In this document: one piece after another, positions 1 through 8,508 of the stretch
Numbering within the stretch: position 1 is the stretch's first letter
Layout of the letters: each line of letters opens with the position of its first letter
Assembly (NCBI RefSeq): GCF_004365575.1
Contig: NZ_SOBG01000002.1
Location: forward strand, 254,312 to 318,311
Length of the DNA stretch: 64,000 nt
Source of the DNA: Hypnocyclicus thermotrophus
GTDB lineage: Bacteria > Fusobacteriota > Fusobacteriia > Fusobacteriales > Fusobacteriaceae
Reading direction: 5' to 3'
Translations under genes and position numbers: made by a program
Notes under the pieces: model-generated
Told to the model about the DNA's origin: nothing
Seen by the model: the letters and a program-made list of their open reading frames with translations, nothing else
The model's database searches: none

Positions 1-1686
1 GAAAAATTTAAAAAATATTATGAACCTGATATCTTTCGTGCTGCCGGCAAGCGTATTCGTGCTATGGCACGAGCTGCCGATAATCTTACAATCGAATATA
101 GAATAGAACGAATTACAGCTATTTTTAACACATTCAGAAATCCCGATAAGGAAACGGTTCTTACTCCGTGGCGAGTTGTCAATATGCACCTTGGAGATTG
201 TTTGGGTGGCTATGTATTTTTAGATGAAAGTCGCGAAAGAACCATAGAGCATCCCCGATTTGTATCGCATGGCGATGTTACTGATAATGTTTTCTCACCC
301 GATGCTCATATTTTGGAAATCAATTCTAAAAGCGGACTTTATCCCTTATATATGGCGTATGGTATTTTTAGAAATTCAATAAAACAAAAGTTTCCTGGAA
401 AGGGACCTAACGAATTGTCTATTGATGAACAACAGAAAGTGTGGGATAAAGTTGTTAAAGAAAATATTTTTGTTATCTGCAAAACACCAATGGCTAAAAG
501 TATTACAAAACGCACCTTAATCGGTTTCAGAGATGCAAAAGTCAATACACGCTATTTTGAAGATTTGGTTTATCAAATAACTCACAGAAATGAAGACTTC
601 ATCAAAAAAATAAAAAAAGGTAAAACTTATTGGAAAACAAAGGAGAATGACGATATGAAATTTAACGCAATTGTAGGCAATCCGCCTTATCAGGATATGG
701 GCGGGGCTGGAGGTAATAATGATGCTCCAATTTTTCAACATTTTTGTAGTATAGCAAGCAAAATATCTAATCAGTATGTTTCATTAATTATACCAGCACG
801 ATGGTTTGCGGCTGGTCGCGAAAATTTATTGGGCGATTTTAGAAAAGAAATGCTGAATAGTGAACGAATAGAAAAACTTGTTACTTATAGTGATAGTAGC
901 AATCTGTTTTCTAAGGTTGAAATAAAAGGTGGTATCTGCTATTATCTTGAAAATAAAAGATACAAAGGCAAATGCAACTATATATTGCATAGAGACCAAA
1001 CAATACAACAAGCCGAAATTCAATTAAATGTTTTTGATATTCTTATTAGAGAACCACAACTATCGAAGATTGTGGAAAAAGTTGATAAACAAAGGAGTGC
1101 CAGCAATATACCAAGCGTTGCTACAATAATTTCGTCAGATACTCCCTTTGGGATACCTTCAAATCCAAAAACAAGTAAAAAAACGCCATTTAAAGTCTAT
1201 TCAAAGTCTGAACCCGACCATGATGTTTTACTATATCATATTGAAAATGGAATGAGAAAAGTTGAATATGTTAATTATAATGATATAAAAAAGAACAAAA
1301 AAGATGTAGATAAGTTTAAAATTTTTGTCACGGGTTCTGGAGGTTCCGGTGCAGATCCTAAAGTAATGGGAGATCCTGAATTTGCTCCAAAGCATTCAGT
1401 ATGTTCACAGTCATATTTATATGCCTGCTTTGATTCGGAAACCGAAGCAAAAAATATGATAAAATATATTAAAACCAGATTTTTTAGAGTGCTAGTTTCA
1501 GCAATGAAAATTACTCAATCAGCACCTAGCCGTGTCTATCGCTTTGTCCCTCTTCAAGATTTCACCTCCAAATCAGACATAGATTGGAGCAAACCTATTG
1601 CTGATATTGACCGCCAGCTTTACAAAAAATATAAATTAACGGATAAAGAAATTGCATTTATTGAGAGTATGATACGACCAATGTAA
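1..1686 (+). CDS. Eco57I-type restriction-modification DNA methyltransferase, C-terminal part (5' end outside window)
   Basis: This is the C-terminal part of a probable N6-adenine DNA methyltransferase of the Eco57I-like class. The frame is open from base 1, and a possible ATG at 64 is internal, so the gene starts upstream of the window. Visible motifs are the SAM-binding motif I region EINSKSGLYPLY (about residue 95 counted from the ATG at 64) and the catalytic NPPY (motif IV) in NPPYQDMGG near residue 205, followed by a target-recognition-like tail. From family knowledge such modules often form the end of long helicase-methylase restriction proteins, but the N-terminal part cannot be seen here. 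Base use is unlike the neighbours: the line starting at base 121 has 25 G+C in 60, whereas nearby genes are near one quarter G+C. That suggests recent acquisition. Methylase identity is secure; the exact type and target are not. Confidence 0.8.
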   Translation, partial: EKFKKYYEPDIFRAAGKRIRAMARAADNLTIEYRIERITAIFNTFRNPDKETVLTPWRVVNMHLGDCLGGYVFLDESRERTIEHPRFVSHGDVTDNVFSPDAHILEINSKSGLYPLYMAYGIFRNSIKQKFPGKGPNELSIDEQQKVWDKVVKENIFVICKTPMAKSITKRTLIGFRDAKVNTRYFEDLVYQITHRNEDFIKKIKKGKTYWKTKENDDMKFNAIVGNPPYQDMGGAGGNNDAPIFQHFCSIASKISNQYVSLIIPARWFAAGRENLLGDFRKEMLNSERIEKLVTYSDSSNLFSKVEIKGGICYYLENKRYKGKCNYILHRDQTIQQAEIQLNVFDILIREPQLSKIVEKVDKQRSASNIPSVATIISSDTPFGIPSNPKTSKKTPFKVYSKSEPDHDVLLYHIENGMRKVEYVNYNDIKKNKKDVDKFKIFVTGSGGSGADPKVMGDPEFAPKHSVCSQSYLYACFDSETEAKNMIKYIKTRFFRVLVSAMKITQSAPSRVYRFVPLQDFTSKSDIDWSKPIADIDRQLYKKYKLTDKEIAFIESMIRPM

Positions 1687-2071
1687 CTATGAATATTAAA
1701 ACAACGCATAAAGCCATACATAAAATTAAAATAAGAAAAAAGAGTTGATAATAAATTTTAAAAATTAGTTAAATCCATTTCTTTTGATATCCTCTTTCTA
1801 AGTAAAGAAAGGATAAAAATTTCCTTTTAAAAAAAATGTATTAAGAGGAGTTAGAACTATACCTTAGAAAAAAGAAAATAATTTAAAATGTTTGAATAAA
1901 ACAATAAAAACTATATAAAAAATAACCGATTTAGTTTTTGATTTAAATTTTAGACCAGTGTATGAGCGTGAAATTAAAAAAGTATAAATGAAATAATCAA
2001 TCTTAATAAAGTTATATTAAAATTAAAAGAAATAATTAGATTTTCAAAGCTATTTAAGATAGGAGGCAAAA
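1687..2071. other. gene-free gap after the methylase
   Basis: No gene is supported here. The stretch holds only very short open frames without ribosome sites, among them a 21-codon run ending at about 1986 (ITDLVFDLNFRPVYEREIKK) that may be a decayed coding remnant. The last bases carry the AGGAGG site of the next gene. It probably marks the junction between the acquired methylase and the rest. Confidence 0.5.
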
Positions 2072-2689
2072 ATGGAAAAATTATTGAAATTTATAAAAGA
2101 AAAATATCCTGAAAATACTATTGATATATCAGAAAGTATTGAGTTATTAATCGATACAATTGATAATTTACGAAAAGAAATCAAAAATATTCAAGAAAAA
2201 ATTGAAGAAGTAATGGAAAAATTATCTATTGATGAAGAAAAAATAGAAGAAGTAAAGGAAGAAAACAAAAAAGATATTCCAAATTATTCTGATTATAAAG
2301 TAGATAACAATATAGAGCATAATCTTTATGAAGATTTTACATATAAAAAACCATTTGGTTTTAAATTAAATGAAAATCGTGTTATTAAAGTTAGTTCATG
2401 GAAAGAACTTTTAGTAAAAACTTGTGAAATTTTAATATCTATTAATGAAAATAAATTTATATCTTTTGAAAGTAATGATGCAATGAAAGGTAAAAAGAGA
2501 AAGGTTTTTTCAAGTGATCCTAATGAACTTAGGGTTCCTAGAAAAATTGGAGATAAAATTTATATAGAAACTAATCAAAGTGCTAATTTTATACGAGATT
2601 TAATAAAAAAACTTCTTAAAGAATATAATTTTAAAACTATTGAGTATAAAGTATATCTTAAAGCAGATTATACAAATTTAAATAAATAA
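2072..2689 (+). CDS. unknown protein with N-terminal coiled coil
   Basis: I do not recognise this 205-residue protein with certainty. Residues about 20-75 are rich in Lys/Glu with heptad spacing (IDNLRKEIKNIQEKIEEVMEK), which predicts a coiled coil. After a hinge, residues about 90-200 form a compact domain with the features SWKELLVKTCEIL, FSSDPNELRVPRKI and ETNQSANFIRDLIKKLL. From memory, domains of this look occur as stand-alone or fused modules near restriction and helicase genes, but I cannot name the family. There is no signal peptide or membrane segment, so it is probably cytoplasmic. The ATG at 2072 follows an AGGAGG site at 2061-2066. It lies next to the methylase fragment but has the low GC of the host, so it need not have arrived with it. 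Confidence 0.6.
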   Translation: MEKLLKFIKEKYPENTIDISESIELLIDTIDNLRKEIKNIQEKIEEVMEKLSIDEEKIEEVKEENKKDIPNYSDYKVDNNIEHNLYEDFTYKKPFGFKLNENRVIKVSSWKELLVKTCEILISINENKFISFESNDAMKGKKRKVFSSDPNELRVPRKIGDKIYIETNQSANFIRDLIKKLLKEYNFKTIEYKVYLKADYTNLNK

Positions 2690-2728
2690 AAAAATTAAAA
2701 TAATATAAAAGTTAAAAAAATTAAAATA

Positions 2729-2774
2729 TATGTATAAATAAGCTGGATAAAATTATCCAGCTTATTTATACATA
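2729..2774. terminator. bidirectional hairpin terminator
   Basis: A perfect 21-base-pair inverted repeat (2729-2749 and 2754-2774) with a 4-base loop sits between the converging genes ending at 2689 (+) and 2766 (-). Its right arm overlaps the last codons of the minus-strand gene. The core is AAGCTGGATA / TATCCAGCTT. Confidence 0.8.
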
Positions 2775-2936
2775 AACTTTATCATCTGAATGAATATCAA
2801 TTTCTAATATTGCACCACAGCCAGTGCAATGAATAAAATATTTATTATTTTTAGTAATAATTTCTACTTCATCACCTTTCCAAAATACTTTATGACAATA
2901 AGGACACTCTATATCTTCACCTAATGTTTTTTTCAT
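2766..2936 (-). CDS. small zinc-ribbon protein
   Basis: A 56-residue protein with two CxxC pairs, CPYC near residue 10 and CTGC near residue 38, spaced as in a zinc ribbon. The fold very probably binds one zinc ion; its function is unknown, and such proteins are often nucleic-acid binding or redox accessory factors. I place the start at the ATG at 2936 because GGAGGT lies directly upstream with correct spacing; a longer in-frame ATG at 2948 would overlap that ribosome site. It is read in the same direction as, and just downstream of, the aldo/keto reductase gene, with a 66-base gap, so it may be co-transcribed with it. A terminator hairpin overlaps its stop codon. Confidence 0.65.
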   Translation of the reverse strand: MKKTLGEDIECPYCHKVFWKGDEVEIITKNNKYFIHCTGCGAILEIDIHSDDKVYV

Positions 2937-3002
2937 AAAAACCTCCAAATATTAATAATAATTTCTAAAAATTAATACAAAAAATATTAATCTAACGTTT
3001 TT

Positions 3003-3905
3003 TTAATCTACTTCAAATCCTCTAGAAGCATCTAATATTTTAAACCATTGTTTTCTTGTGAGTTTTATATTTGTGGAATTTATAGCAGATTGTATCCTTT
3101 CAAGATTACCACTACCACATATAGGCATAATATTTGCAGGATGATTTATAAGCCAAGCATATGCAATTTCATCAATTCCGTTAGCACCAATTTCATTTTT
3201 TATTTCATTAAGTGTATTTCTAAGTCTAACATATTTTTCTTCATTTGAAGTAAATAATTTACCACCAGCAAGAGGTGACCAAGCCATAAGCTTTACTCTA
3301 TTTTTCATTGCATTATCAATGGAAAAATTTTTAAAATTATCATAACATGCAACTGAAATTTCTAATTGATTTACAACTAAAGGGAATTCTAAATATGATT
3401 TTAGCATTTCAAATTGTTCGGGTAAAAAATTTGATACACCAAAATTTTTAACTTTTCCACTATTTTTTAATTCTGTAAATGCTTTATTTATTTCTTCGGG
3501 ATTCATATACATATCAGGTCTATGAATAAGTAAAAGGTCAATATAGTCAGTATTTAAACCTTTTAAAGATTTTTCTACTGTATACATTATATGTTCATAA
3601 CTAGTATCATAATAATGACCATCATTTTTAGGCATGTTAGGATGAATAAATTTAATTCCACATTTAGTAACAATTTCTATTTTCTCTCTAATTTCAGGCT
3701 TAGTTTTTAAGACTTCTCCAAAAAGCTCTTCTGCTATTCCGCCACCATAAATATCAGCATGATCAAATGTTGTAATTCCATTTTCTATACATTTTTCTAT
3801 AAATTCTACTCTTTCATCTAAAGATTTATTCCAATATTCAGCTCTCCACCATCCATGTATAATTCTTGAAAATGATAAATCGTTAGTTATTTTTATTCTT
3901 TCCAT
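3003..3905 (-). CDS. aldo/keto reductase (YdhF-like)
   Basis: A 300-residue NAD(P)H-dependent aldo/keto reductase, a cytoplasmic TIM-barrel enzyme that reduces aldehydes or ketones to alcohols. The catalytic tetrad of the superfamily is visible: Asp48 and Tyr53 in FDHADIYGG, Lys81 in VTKCG, and His128 in LLIHRPD. The cofactor segment PICGSGN near residue 265 is also typical. Full length and overall pattern resemble the E. coli YdhF group. The start is preceded by AGGAGG. The gene diverges from a MerR-family regulator and is driven by a promoter with the 19-base spacer and inverted repeat expected for MerR control, so it is probably induced by an electrophile such as an aldehyde. The physiological substrate is not evident. 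Confidence 0.88.
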   Translation of the reverse strand: MERIKITNDLSFSRIIHGWWRAEYWNKSLDERVEFIEKCIENGITTFDHADIYGGGIAEELFGEVLKTKPEIREKIEIVTKCGIKFIHPNMPKNDGHYYDTSYEHIMYTVEKSLKGLNTDYIDLLLIHRPDMYMNPEEINKAFTELKNSGKVKNFGVSNFLPEQFEMLKSYLEFPLVVNQLEISVACYDNFKNFSIDNAMKNRVKLMAWSPLAGGKLFTSNEEKYVRLRNTLNEIKNEIGANGIDEIAYAWLINHPANIMPICGSGNLERIQSAINSTNIKLTRKQWFKILDASRGFEVD

Positions 3906-3970
3906 GAAAACCTCCTAAATTTTTTAGTTTTATAAAAAAATATAAAATTTTTATAAAAATCTCTGTACAA

Positions 3971-4001
3971 AGTATACTTATTAAAGTATACTTTAAGTCA
4001 A
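3971..4001 (-). promoter_or_regulatory. MerR-type promoter and operator of the aldo/keto reductase
   Basis: On the minus strand there is a -35 box TTGACT (3996-4001), a 19-base spacer and a -10 box TATACT (3971-3976). The spacer holds CTTAAAG-TATA-CTTTAAT. A 19-base spacer with a central inverted repeat is the hallmark of promoters twisted into activity by MerR proteins. A near copy occurs at 13715-13745. Confidence 0.75.
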
Positions 4002-4046
4002 GGAATAAAATCAAATATTATAAATTTTATTTTGAAAGGAAGAAAA

Positions 4047-4469
4047 GTGAAAAAGTATAGTATAAAAGAAATAAGTGAAATGTTTGATATAAAAGCTTCT
4101 ACTCTTAGATATTATGAAGAAATAGGAATACTTGAAAATGTAGAAAGAATAAGTGGAAAAAGAGTATATAAACAGGAAAATATTGATAGATTACACGCTA
4201 TATTTTGTTTCAAAAGAGCAGGAATGACTATGGATAAACTTCAAAAATTTTTTGAATATGAAAAAAAAGAAAAATTACATATTGATGATATGTTAAATTT
4301 ATTAATTTTACAAGAAAAAGAAGTAAAAGAAAAATTAGAACAATTAGCAAAAGATTATGAACACGTAAAGAAAAAAGTAAGATTTTATTCTAGTATAAAA
4401 GAAGCGATAGAAACTAATAAAGAAATACCAACTTGGGAAGAATTTATAAAAAAATATAATAAAAAATGA
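4047..4469 (+). CDS. MerR-family regulator, NmlR/AdhR-like
   Basis: A 140-residue regulator with an N-terminal winged helix-turn-helix of the MerR class (IKEISEMFDIKASTLRYYEE, residues 6-25), a dimerising coiled coil at about 75-115 and a short C-terminal tail. A single cysteine, Cys54 in IFCFKRAGM, falls where NmlR/AdhR proteins carry their aldehyde- or thiol-stress-sensing cysteine (family knowledge). I chose the GTG at 4047 because AAGGAAG sits just upstream; a TTG at 4032 would overlap it. The gene diverges from the aldo/keto reductase. The operator between them, CTTAAAG-N4-CTTTAA, resembles the AdhR operator I recall from Bacillus subtilis. A second matching promoter precedes the MATE exporter gene, so both are likely targets. 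Confidence 0.85.
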   Translation: MKKYSIKEISEMFDIKASTLRYYEEIGILENVERISGKRVYKQENIDRLHAIFCFKRAGMTMDKLQKFFEYEKKEKLHIDDMLNLLILQEKEVKEKLEQLAKDYEHVKKKVRFYSSIKEAIETNKEIPTWEEFIKKYNKK

Positions 4470-4541
4470 TTATAAGAAATGTTTTATTTATAGAGGATTT
4501 AAAAATAAATAGAGTATAATATAAAAAAGGGGGATACTGAA

Positions 4542-5942
4542 ATGAATTTGGATCATTTTTTATTAATTATATCATTTATTTTAAATTTATTGGCTATTCT
4601 TACTATTATTTTTTATGAACGAAGAAAACCAATAAATGCACTTGCATGGGTATTTATACTTAGTTTTACATCGTATATAGGTTTTATTTTTTATTTATTT
4701 TTTGGAATGAGTTTTAGAAAAAAAAGAATTGTTAAACAAAAATTTAGAACAAAATCATTTAAGAAATTAACAATGATAGAAGAATTATCTGATAAGCTCG
4801 AAATTTCAGAAGAAACATTAGAATTTATTACTTTTTTAGAGGCAAATAGTTATTCATCTTTTTATTTAAATAATAATTTAGAGATATATACAGAAGGTAA
4901 AAAATTTTTTTCAGAACTCATAGATAAAATAAAAAATGCAAAAGAGTATATTCATATGGAATATTATATATTTAGAGATGATAATATTTCAAAATGTATT
5001 TTAAAAGAATTAGAAGAAAAAGTAAAACAAGGAGTGGAAGTAATACTTATATTAGATGGGTTTGGTAGTAGAAAAATAAAACCAAAATTTTTTAAAAAAT
5101 TAAAAGAATATGGTGGACATGTATATATGTTTTTCCCTTTATTTATACCTTTTTTAAGTCTTCGGGCAAATTATAGAAATCACAGAAAAATATGTATTAT
5201 CGATGGCGAATATGCTTATATGGGAGGATTTAATGTAGGTGATGAATATCTAGAAAATTGGAGAGATACCCATATTAGAATAGAAGGTGATGCTATATAT
5301 GATATACAACTTGAGTTTTTATTAGATTATGAATTTGTATCAAACAAAAAAATAAATAGAGAAAAATATTTTAAAATAAAAAAAGAGTATTTAGATTTAC
5401 CTATGCAAATAGTAGGAAGTGGACCAAATTATTCTTTGCCAATTATAAAAAGTTCATTATTAAAAATGATATATACAGCTAAAAAATCAGTACTTATTCA
5501 AACACCGTATTTTATACCAGATGATGCACTATTAGATATATTAAAAATACATTTAATGAGTGGGAAAGAAGTATCCATAATGATACCAAATAAACCTGAT
5601 CATATTTTTGTATATTGGGCAACATATTCTTATATAGGAGAATTATTAGAATATGGGGCTAAATGTTATATATACCAAAAAGGGTTTTTACATTCTAAAG
5701 TTATAATAATAGATGATGATATTGCTACAATAGGTTCTACAAATGTAGATATGAGGAGTTTTTATTTGAATTTTGAAATTAATGCATTTATATATGATTT
5801 TAAAAAAATTCATGAATTAAAAACTATCTATTATAAAGATATAAAAAATAGCAAAAAACTTACTTTAGAAGATTATAATAAAAGAAGTAAAATAATAAAA
5901 ATGAAAGAATCCGTATCAAGGCTACTTTCTCCAGTGCTATAA
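4542..5942 (+). CDS. cls: cardiolipin synthase (phospholipase D superfamily)
   Basis: A 466-residue membrane enzyme that joins two phosphatidylglycerols to make cardiolipin and glycerol. Two N-terminal membrane helices (about residues 5-24 and 33-55) anchor it. Two HKD motifs follow: His214-x-Lys216 with Asp221 in NHRKICIIDGEYAYMGGFN, and HSKVIIIDDDIATIGSTN near residue 385. The duplicated HKD arrangement and the length match bacterial cardiolipin synthases. A GGGGG-containing ribosome site precedes the ATG. The next gene, a PHP-domain protein, begins 16 bases after the stop and is probably in the same transcript. Other PLD-family transphosphatidylase activities cannot be excluded, but the membrane helices favour this call. 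Confidence 0.9.
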   Translation: MNLDHFLLIISFILNLLAILTIIFYERRKPINALAWVFILSFTSYIGFIFYLFFGMSFRKKRIVKQKFRTKSFKKLTMIEELSDKLEISEETLEFITFLEANSYSSFYLNNNLEIYTEGKKFFSELIDKIKNAKEYIHMEYYIFRDDNISKCILKELEEKVKQGVEVILILDGFGSRKIKPKFFKKLKEYGGHVYMFFPLFIPFLSLRANYRNHRKICIIDGEYAYMGGFNVGDEYLENWRDTHIRIEGDAIYDIQLEFLLDYEFVSNKKINREKYFKIKKEYLDLPMQIVGSGPNYSLPIIKSSLLKMIYTAKKSVLIQTPYFIPDDALLDILKIHLMSGKEVSIMIPNKPDHIFVYWATYSYIGELLEYGAKCYIYQKGFLHSKVIIIDDDIATIGSTNVDMRSFYLNFEINAFIYDFKKIHELKTIYYKDIKNSKKLTLEDYNKRSKIIKMKESVSRLLSPVL

Positions 5943-5958
5943 AAAGGAGATGATTAAA

Positions 5959-6702
5959 ATGTTAGAATATTCAAGTATTAGTTATGACTTGTTATCTTAT
6001 GCTAAGCAAGATGTTATGTTAAAAAACAGTTATATTGATTTTCATATGCATACTACAGCTTCAGATGGATTTTTATCAAAAAAATTTCTTGTAAATTTTT
6101 TAAGAAATAAACCACATTTGATATCAGTTACAGACCATAATGAAATACGAAAAAGTATAAAAATAGTAGAGAGCACAAATATTAATATCATACCAGGAAT
6201 AGAGCTTGGGGCAAATGATGGAACTGAATTGTTAGTATATTTTAAGCATGAAGATGAGTTAGAAGAGTTTTATAGAAAATATGTAGAACCAAATAAAAGT
6301 GTATTTAGAATGGTAAAAACTAAAAAAGATATTTTTTATTATCTTGATAATTTAGTGGTATATGATGTATTTATATCTATACCTCATATTAATGGATATG
6401 CCCATAAAAATTATTTAAATAAAAAATATATAAAAGAGTTAATAATGCAAGTAGATGCAATAGAGACATTTAATAAACCAATGGGAAAAAAGAAAAATTT
6501 AGTAGCTAAAAAAGTGAGAAAAGAGTTTAATAAGTATGCAACTTTTGGAAGTGATGCACATTTACCACAAGAAATTAATGATTTTTATAATTTTCAATTA
6601 CATGAATTAGAAAAATTAAATAAATTAAATGAAAATATATTAAAAATGTATACCTTGAGTTATATTTTAACAAAGCATACAAAATATTTCTTTTCAAAAT
6701 AA
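5959..6702 (+). CDS. PHP-domain metal-dependent phosphoesterase
   Basis: A 247-residue PHP-superfamily protein. The metal-binding motifs appear in order: DFHMHTTASDG near residue 28, SVTDHNE near 59, PGIEL near 80, IPHINGYAHKN near 150 and GSDAHLP near 190. This set supports a tri-metal phosphoesterase of the TrpH/YciV type; the substrate could be a nucleotide 3',5'-bisphosphate, a short oligonucleotide or a sugar phosphate, and the sequence does not decide. I start at the ATG at 5959: an in-frame ATG at 5950 abuts the AGGAG at 5945-5949 and so cannot use it. The gene follows cls closely and a strong hairpin terminator ends the pair. Confidence 0.75.
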   Translation: MLEYSSISYDLLSYAKQDVMLKNSYIDFHMHTTASDGFLSKKFLVNFLRNKPHLISVTDHNEIRKSIKIVESTNINIIPGIELGANDGTELLVYFKHEDELEEFYRKYVEPNKSVFRMVKTKKDIFYYLDNLVVYDVFISIPHINGYAHKNYLNKKYIKELIMQVDAIETFNKPMGKKKNLVAKKVRKEFNKYATFGSDAHLPQEINDFYNFQLHELEKLNKLNENILKMYTLSYILTKHTKYFFSK

Positions 6703-6713
6703 AAATTTGGATT

Positions 6714-6758
6714 AAAAAGCAGATATAAAGGGAAAGATAAACCTTATATCTGCTTTTT
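6714..6758. terminator. hairpin terminator between converging genes
   Basis: AAAAAGCAGATATAA pairs with TTATATCTGCTTTTT around a short loop. It lies between the PHP gene (+) and the diguanylate cyclase gene (-) and has poly-T in both directions, so it can serve both. Confidence 0.8.
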
Positions 6759-6761
6759 AAA

Positions 6762-8360
6762 TTATTTTATTATTAAACTTCTTCCATTATTTTTAGCAAT
6801 ATATAGTTTTTTATCAATACATTCATAAATTTGATTAACTGTAGGAATTAAAAATTCGTTTATATCACACATTCCAGCAGAAAATGATAGTTTTATTATT
6901 TCATTATTATAAATAAAATCTTTTTGGAGGATAAAATCAAGAATTCTATTTAAAATTTCATACATTTCATTATTACCTACATGTAATAAAATTAAAATAA
7001 ATTCTTCACCGCCATATCTTCCAAAAATATCATATGGACGAATATGAGATTTTATTATTTTTGTAAATTCTTGAAGTATAAAATCACCAGCTAAATGGCC
7101 ATAATTATCATTTATATTTTTAAAAAAATCAATATCTAATATTGCAACAGAAAATATATTATTTTCTCTTTTATTTTCTAAAATCAAATTTTTTAATTGT
7201 TCATCTAAATAACGGCGATTGTATATATTTGTTAAGGGATCCCGTATTGAATTTTCTTTTATAATGGCTTCAAATTTTTTCTTTTGTGTAATATCAGTAT
7301 GAGTACCAAACATTTTTAAAGGTTTATTATCAAAAGACCATTCTATAACTTTTCCTTTAGCAGATATCCATACCCAATGCCCTTTCTTATGTTTCATTCG
7401 AAATTCAGATTCATAATAACTAATTTTTTTTTCAAAATGTTTTTGTAAAATATTTTCAGTTTCTTCTTTATCATCGGGGTGAATAAATTTTTCCCAAGTT
7501 TTTATAGTAGTAGGTTCTAATTCTTTGAGTGTATATCCAATCATATTTGCCCAATATTCATTAAATATAGTTTGATTAGTTACAAGATCCCATTCCCATG
7601 TTCCAAGTTCGGTTCCTTCTATTATATTTATTAGTTGTTTTCTTTGAGTATCCAGTTTTTTATTTAAAATAACTTGCTCTGAAATATCTAGCATAACTAG
7701 TAATAATAGATTTTTATCTTTATCATCGATTAAGTCCCCAGAAATAATTAAGTAAACAGTTTTTCCAGATTTTGTAGTAACTTCAACGTTAAGATCACTT
7801 ATATTATGAATCCGTTTTAAACTAGTTATCATTTTATTTTTATCAATACTATTATTAAATAAATCTAATTCAGTAATGTTTTTATTTAAAATCTCTTTTC
7901 TATTAAGTTCTAATTTAGATAAAAAAGCATTATTTGCATCTAAAATAGTTAAATTACTATAATCAATTATCATCATCATAATTATTTTATTATTAAATAA
8001 TTTTTTAAAATTTTCAAAGGCCTTTTGTTTTTGTATTTTTTTTGAAATAAAAATAATAACTTCTGAGTTATTCCATATTCCATATAGAATAGAAGTAGCT
8101 AATTCAATAAAATTTCCTTTTTTATCAAGAATTAGTAAAGAGTATAAAGAATCTGCATTAGCTTTTTTGTTATGAATATTATCTATTAAAAAACTTGTAT
8201 CTTTTTTTGAATAAATATCAGTAATATTTTTATTTTTTAATTCTTCAAAAGTATATCCTAATTTATCGAGAGTTATTTTATTACAAAAAATAATTTTTCC
8301 GTTAGTATCAGTAATTATTAGTAAATCATCAATATTTTCTAAAAATTTGTTTTGTTCCAA
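6762..8360 (-). CDS. diguanylate cyclase with three PAS domains
   Basis: A soluble c-di-GMP synthase that condenses two GTP into the second messenger. Three PAS-type sensor domains occupy about residues 10-110, 125-235 and 245-365 (numbered from the GTG at 8369), the third with a clear PAC motif (GTHTDITQKKK). The C-terminal GGDEF domain carries an intact active site GGEEF (453-457) and an inhibitory I-site RPYD five residues before it, so feedback inhibition by product is expected. No membrane helix is visible; the protein is cytoplasmic. I favour the TTG at 8360 because AGGTGATT precedes it at proper spacing, while the GTG at 8369 lies inside that site. The sensed signals are unknown. It stands alone, ended by the hairpin at 6714-6758. 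Confidence 0.9.
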   Translation of the reverse strand: MEQNKFLENIDDLLIITDTNGKIIFCNKITLDKLGYTFEELKNKNITDIYSKKDTSFLIDNIHNKKANADSLYSLLILDKKGNFIELATSILYGIWNNSEVIIFISKKIQKQKAFENFKKLFNNKIIMMMIIDYSNLTILDANNAFLSKLELNRKEILNKNITELDLFNNSIDKNKMITSLKRIHNISDLNVEVTTKSGKTVYLIISGDLIDDKDKNLLLLVMLDISEQVILNKKLDTQRKQLINIIEGTELGTWEWDLVTNQTIFNEYWANMIGYTLKELEPTTIKTWEKFIHPDDKEETENILQKHFEKKISYYESEFRMKHKKGHWVWISAKGKVIEWSFDNKPLKMFGTHTDITQKKKFEAIIKENSIRDPLTNIYNRRYLDEQLKNLILENKRENNIFSVAILDIDFFKNINDNYGHLAGDFILQEFTKIIKSHIRPYDIFGRYGGEEFILILLHVGNNEMYEILNRILDFILQKDFIYNNEIIKLSFSAGMCDINEFLIPTVNQIYECIDKKLYIAKNNGRSLIIK

Positions 8361-8444
8361 TTGAATCACCTACTATAATAAAATTTTTGTTCTATATAAT
8401 ATATTACTAGTTATTTAAAAAAATCCTTTTTTTATAGTTTTTAT

Positions 8445-8473
8445 TTGCAATTTTTTATATTATATTTTATAAT
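8445..8473 (+). promoter_or_regulatory. promoter of lepA
   Basis: TTGCAA (8445-8450), a 17-base spacer and TATAAT (8468-8473) lie 35 bases before the lepA start. Confidence 0.6.
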
Positions 8474-8508
8474 ATTGCAGAAAGACTATAATTAGGAGGA
8501 TATTATAA

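Noticed and set aside
1689-1748. 19-codon Lys-rich frame after the methylase
   Set aside because: No ribosome site and composition typical of random AT-rich sequence.
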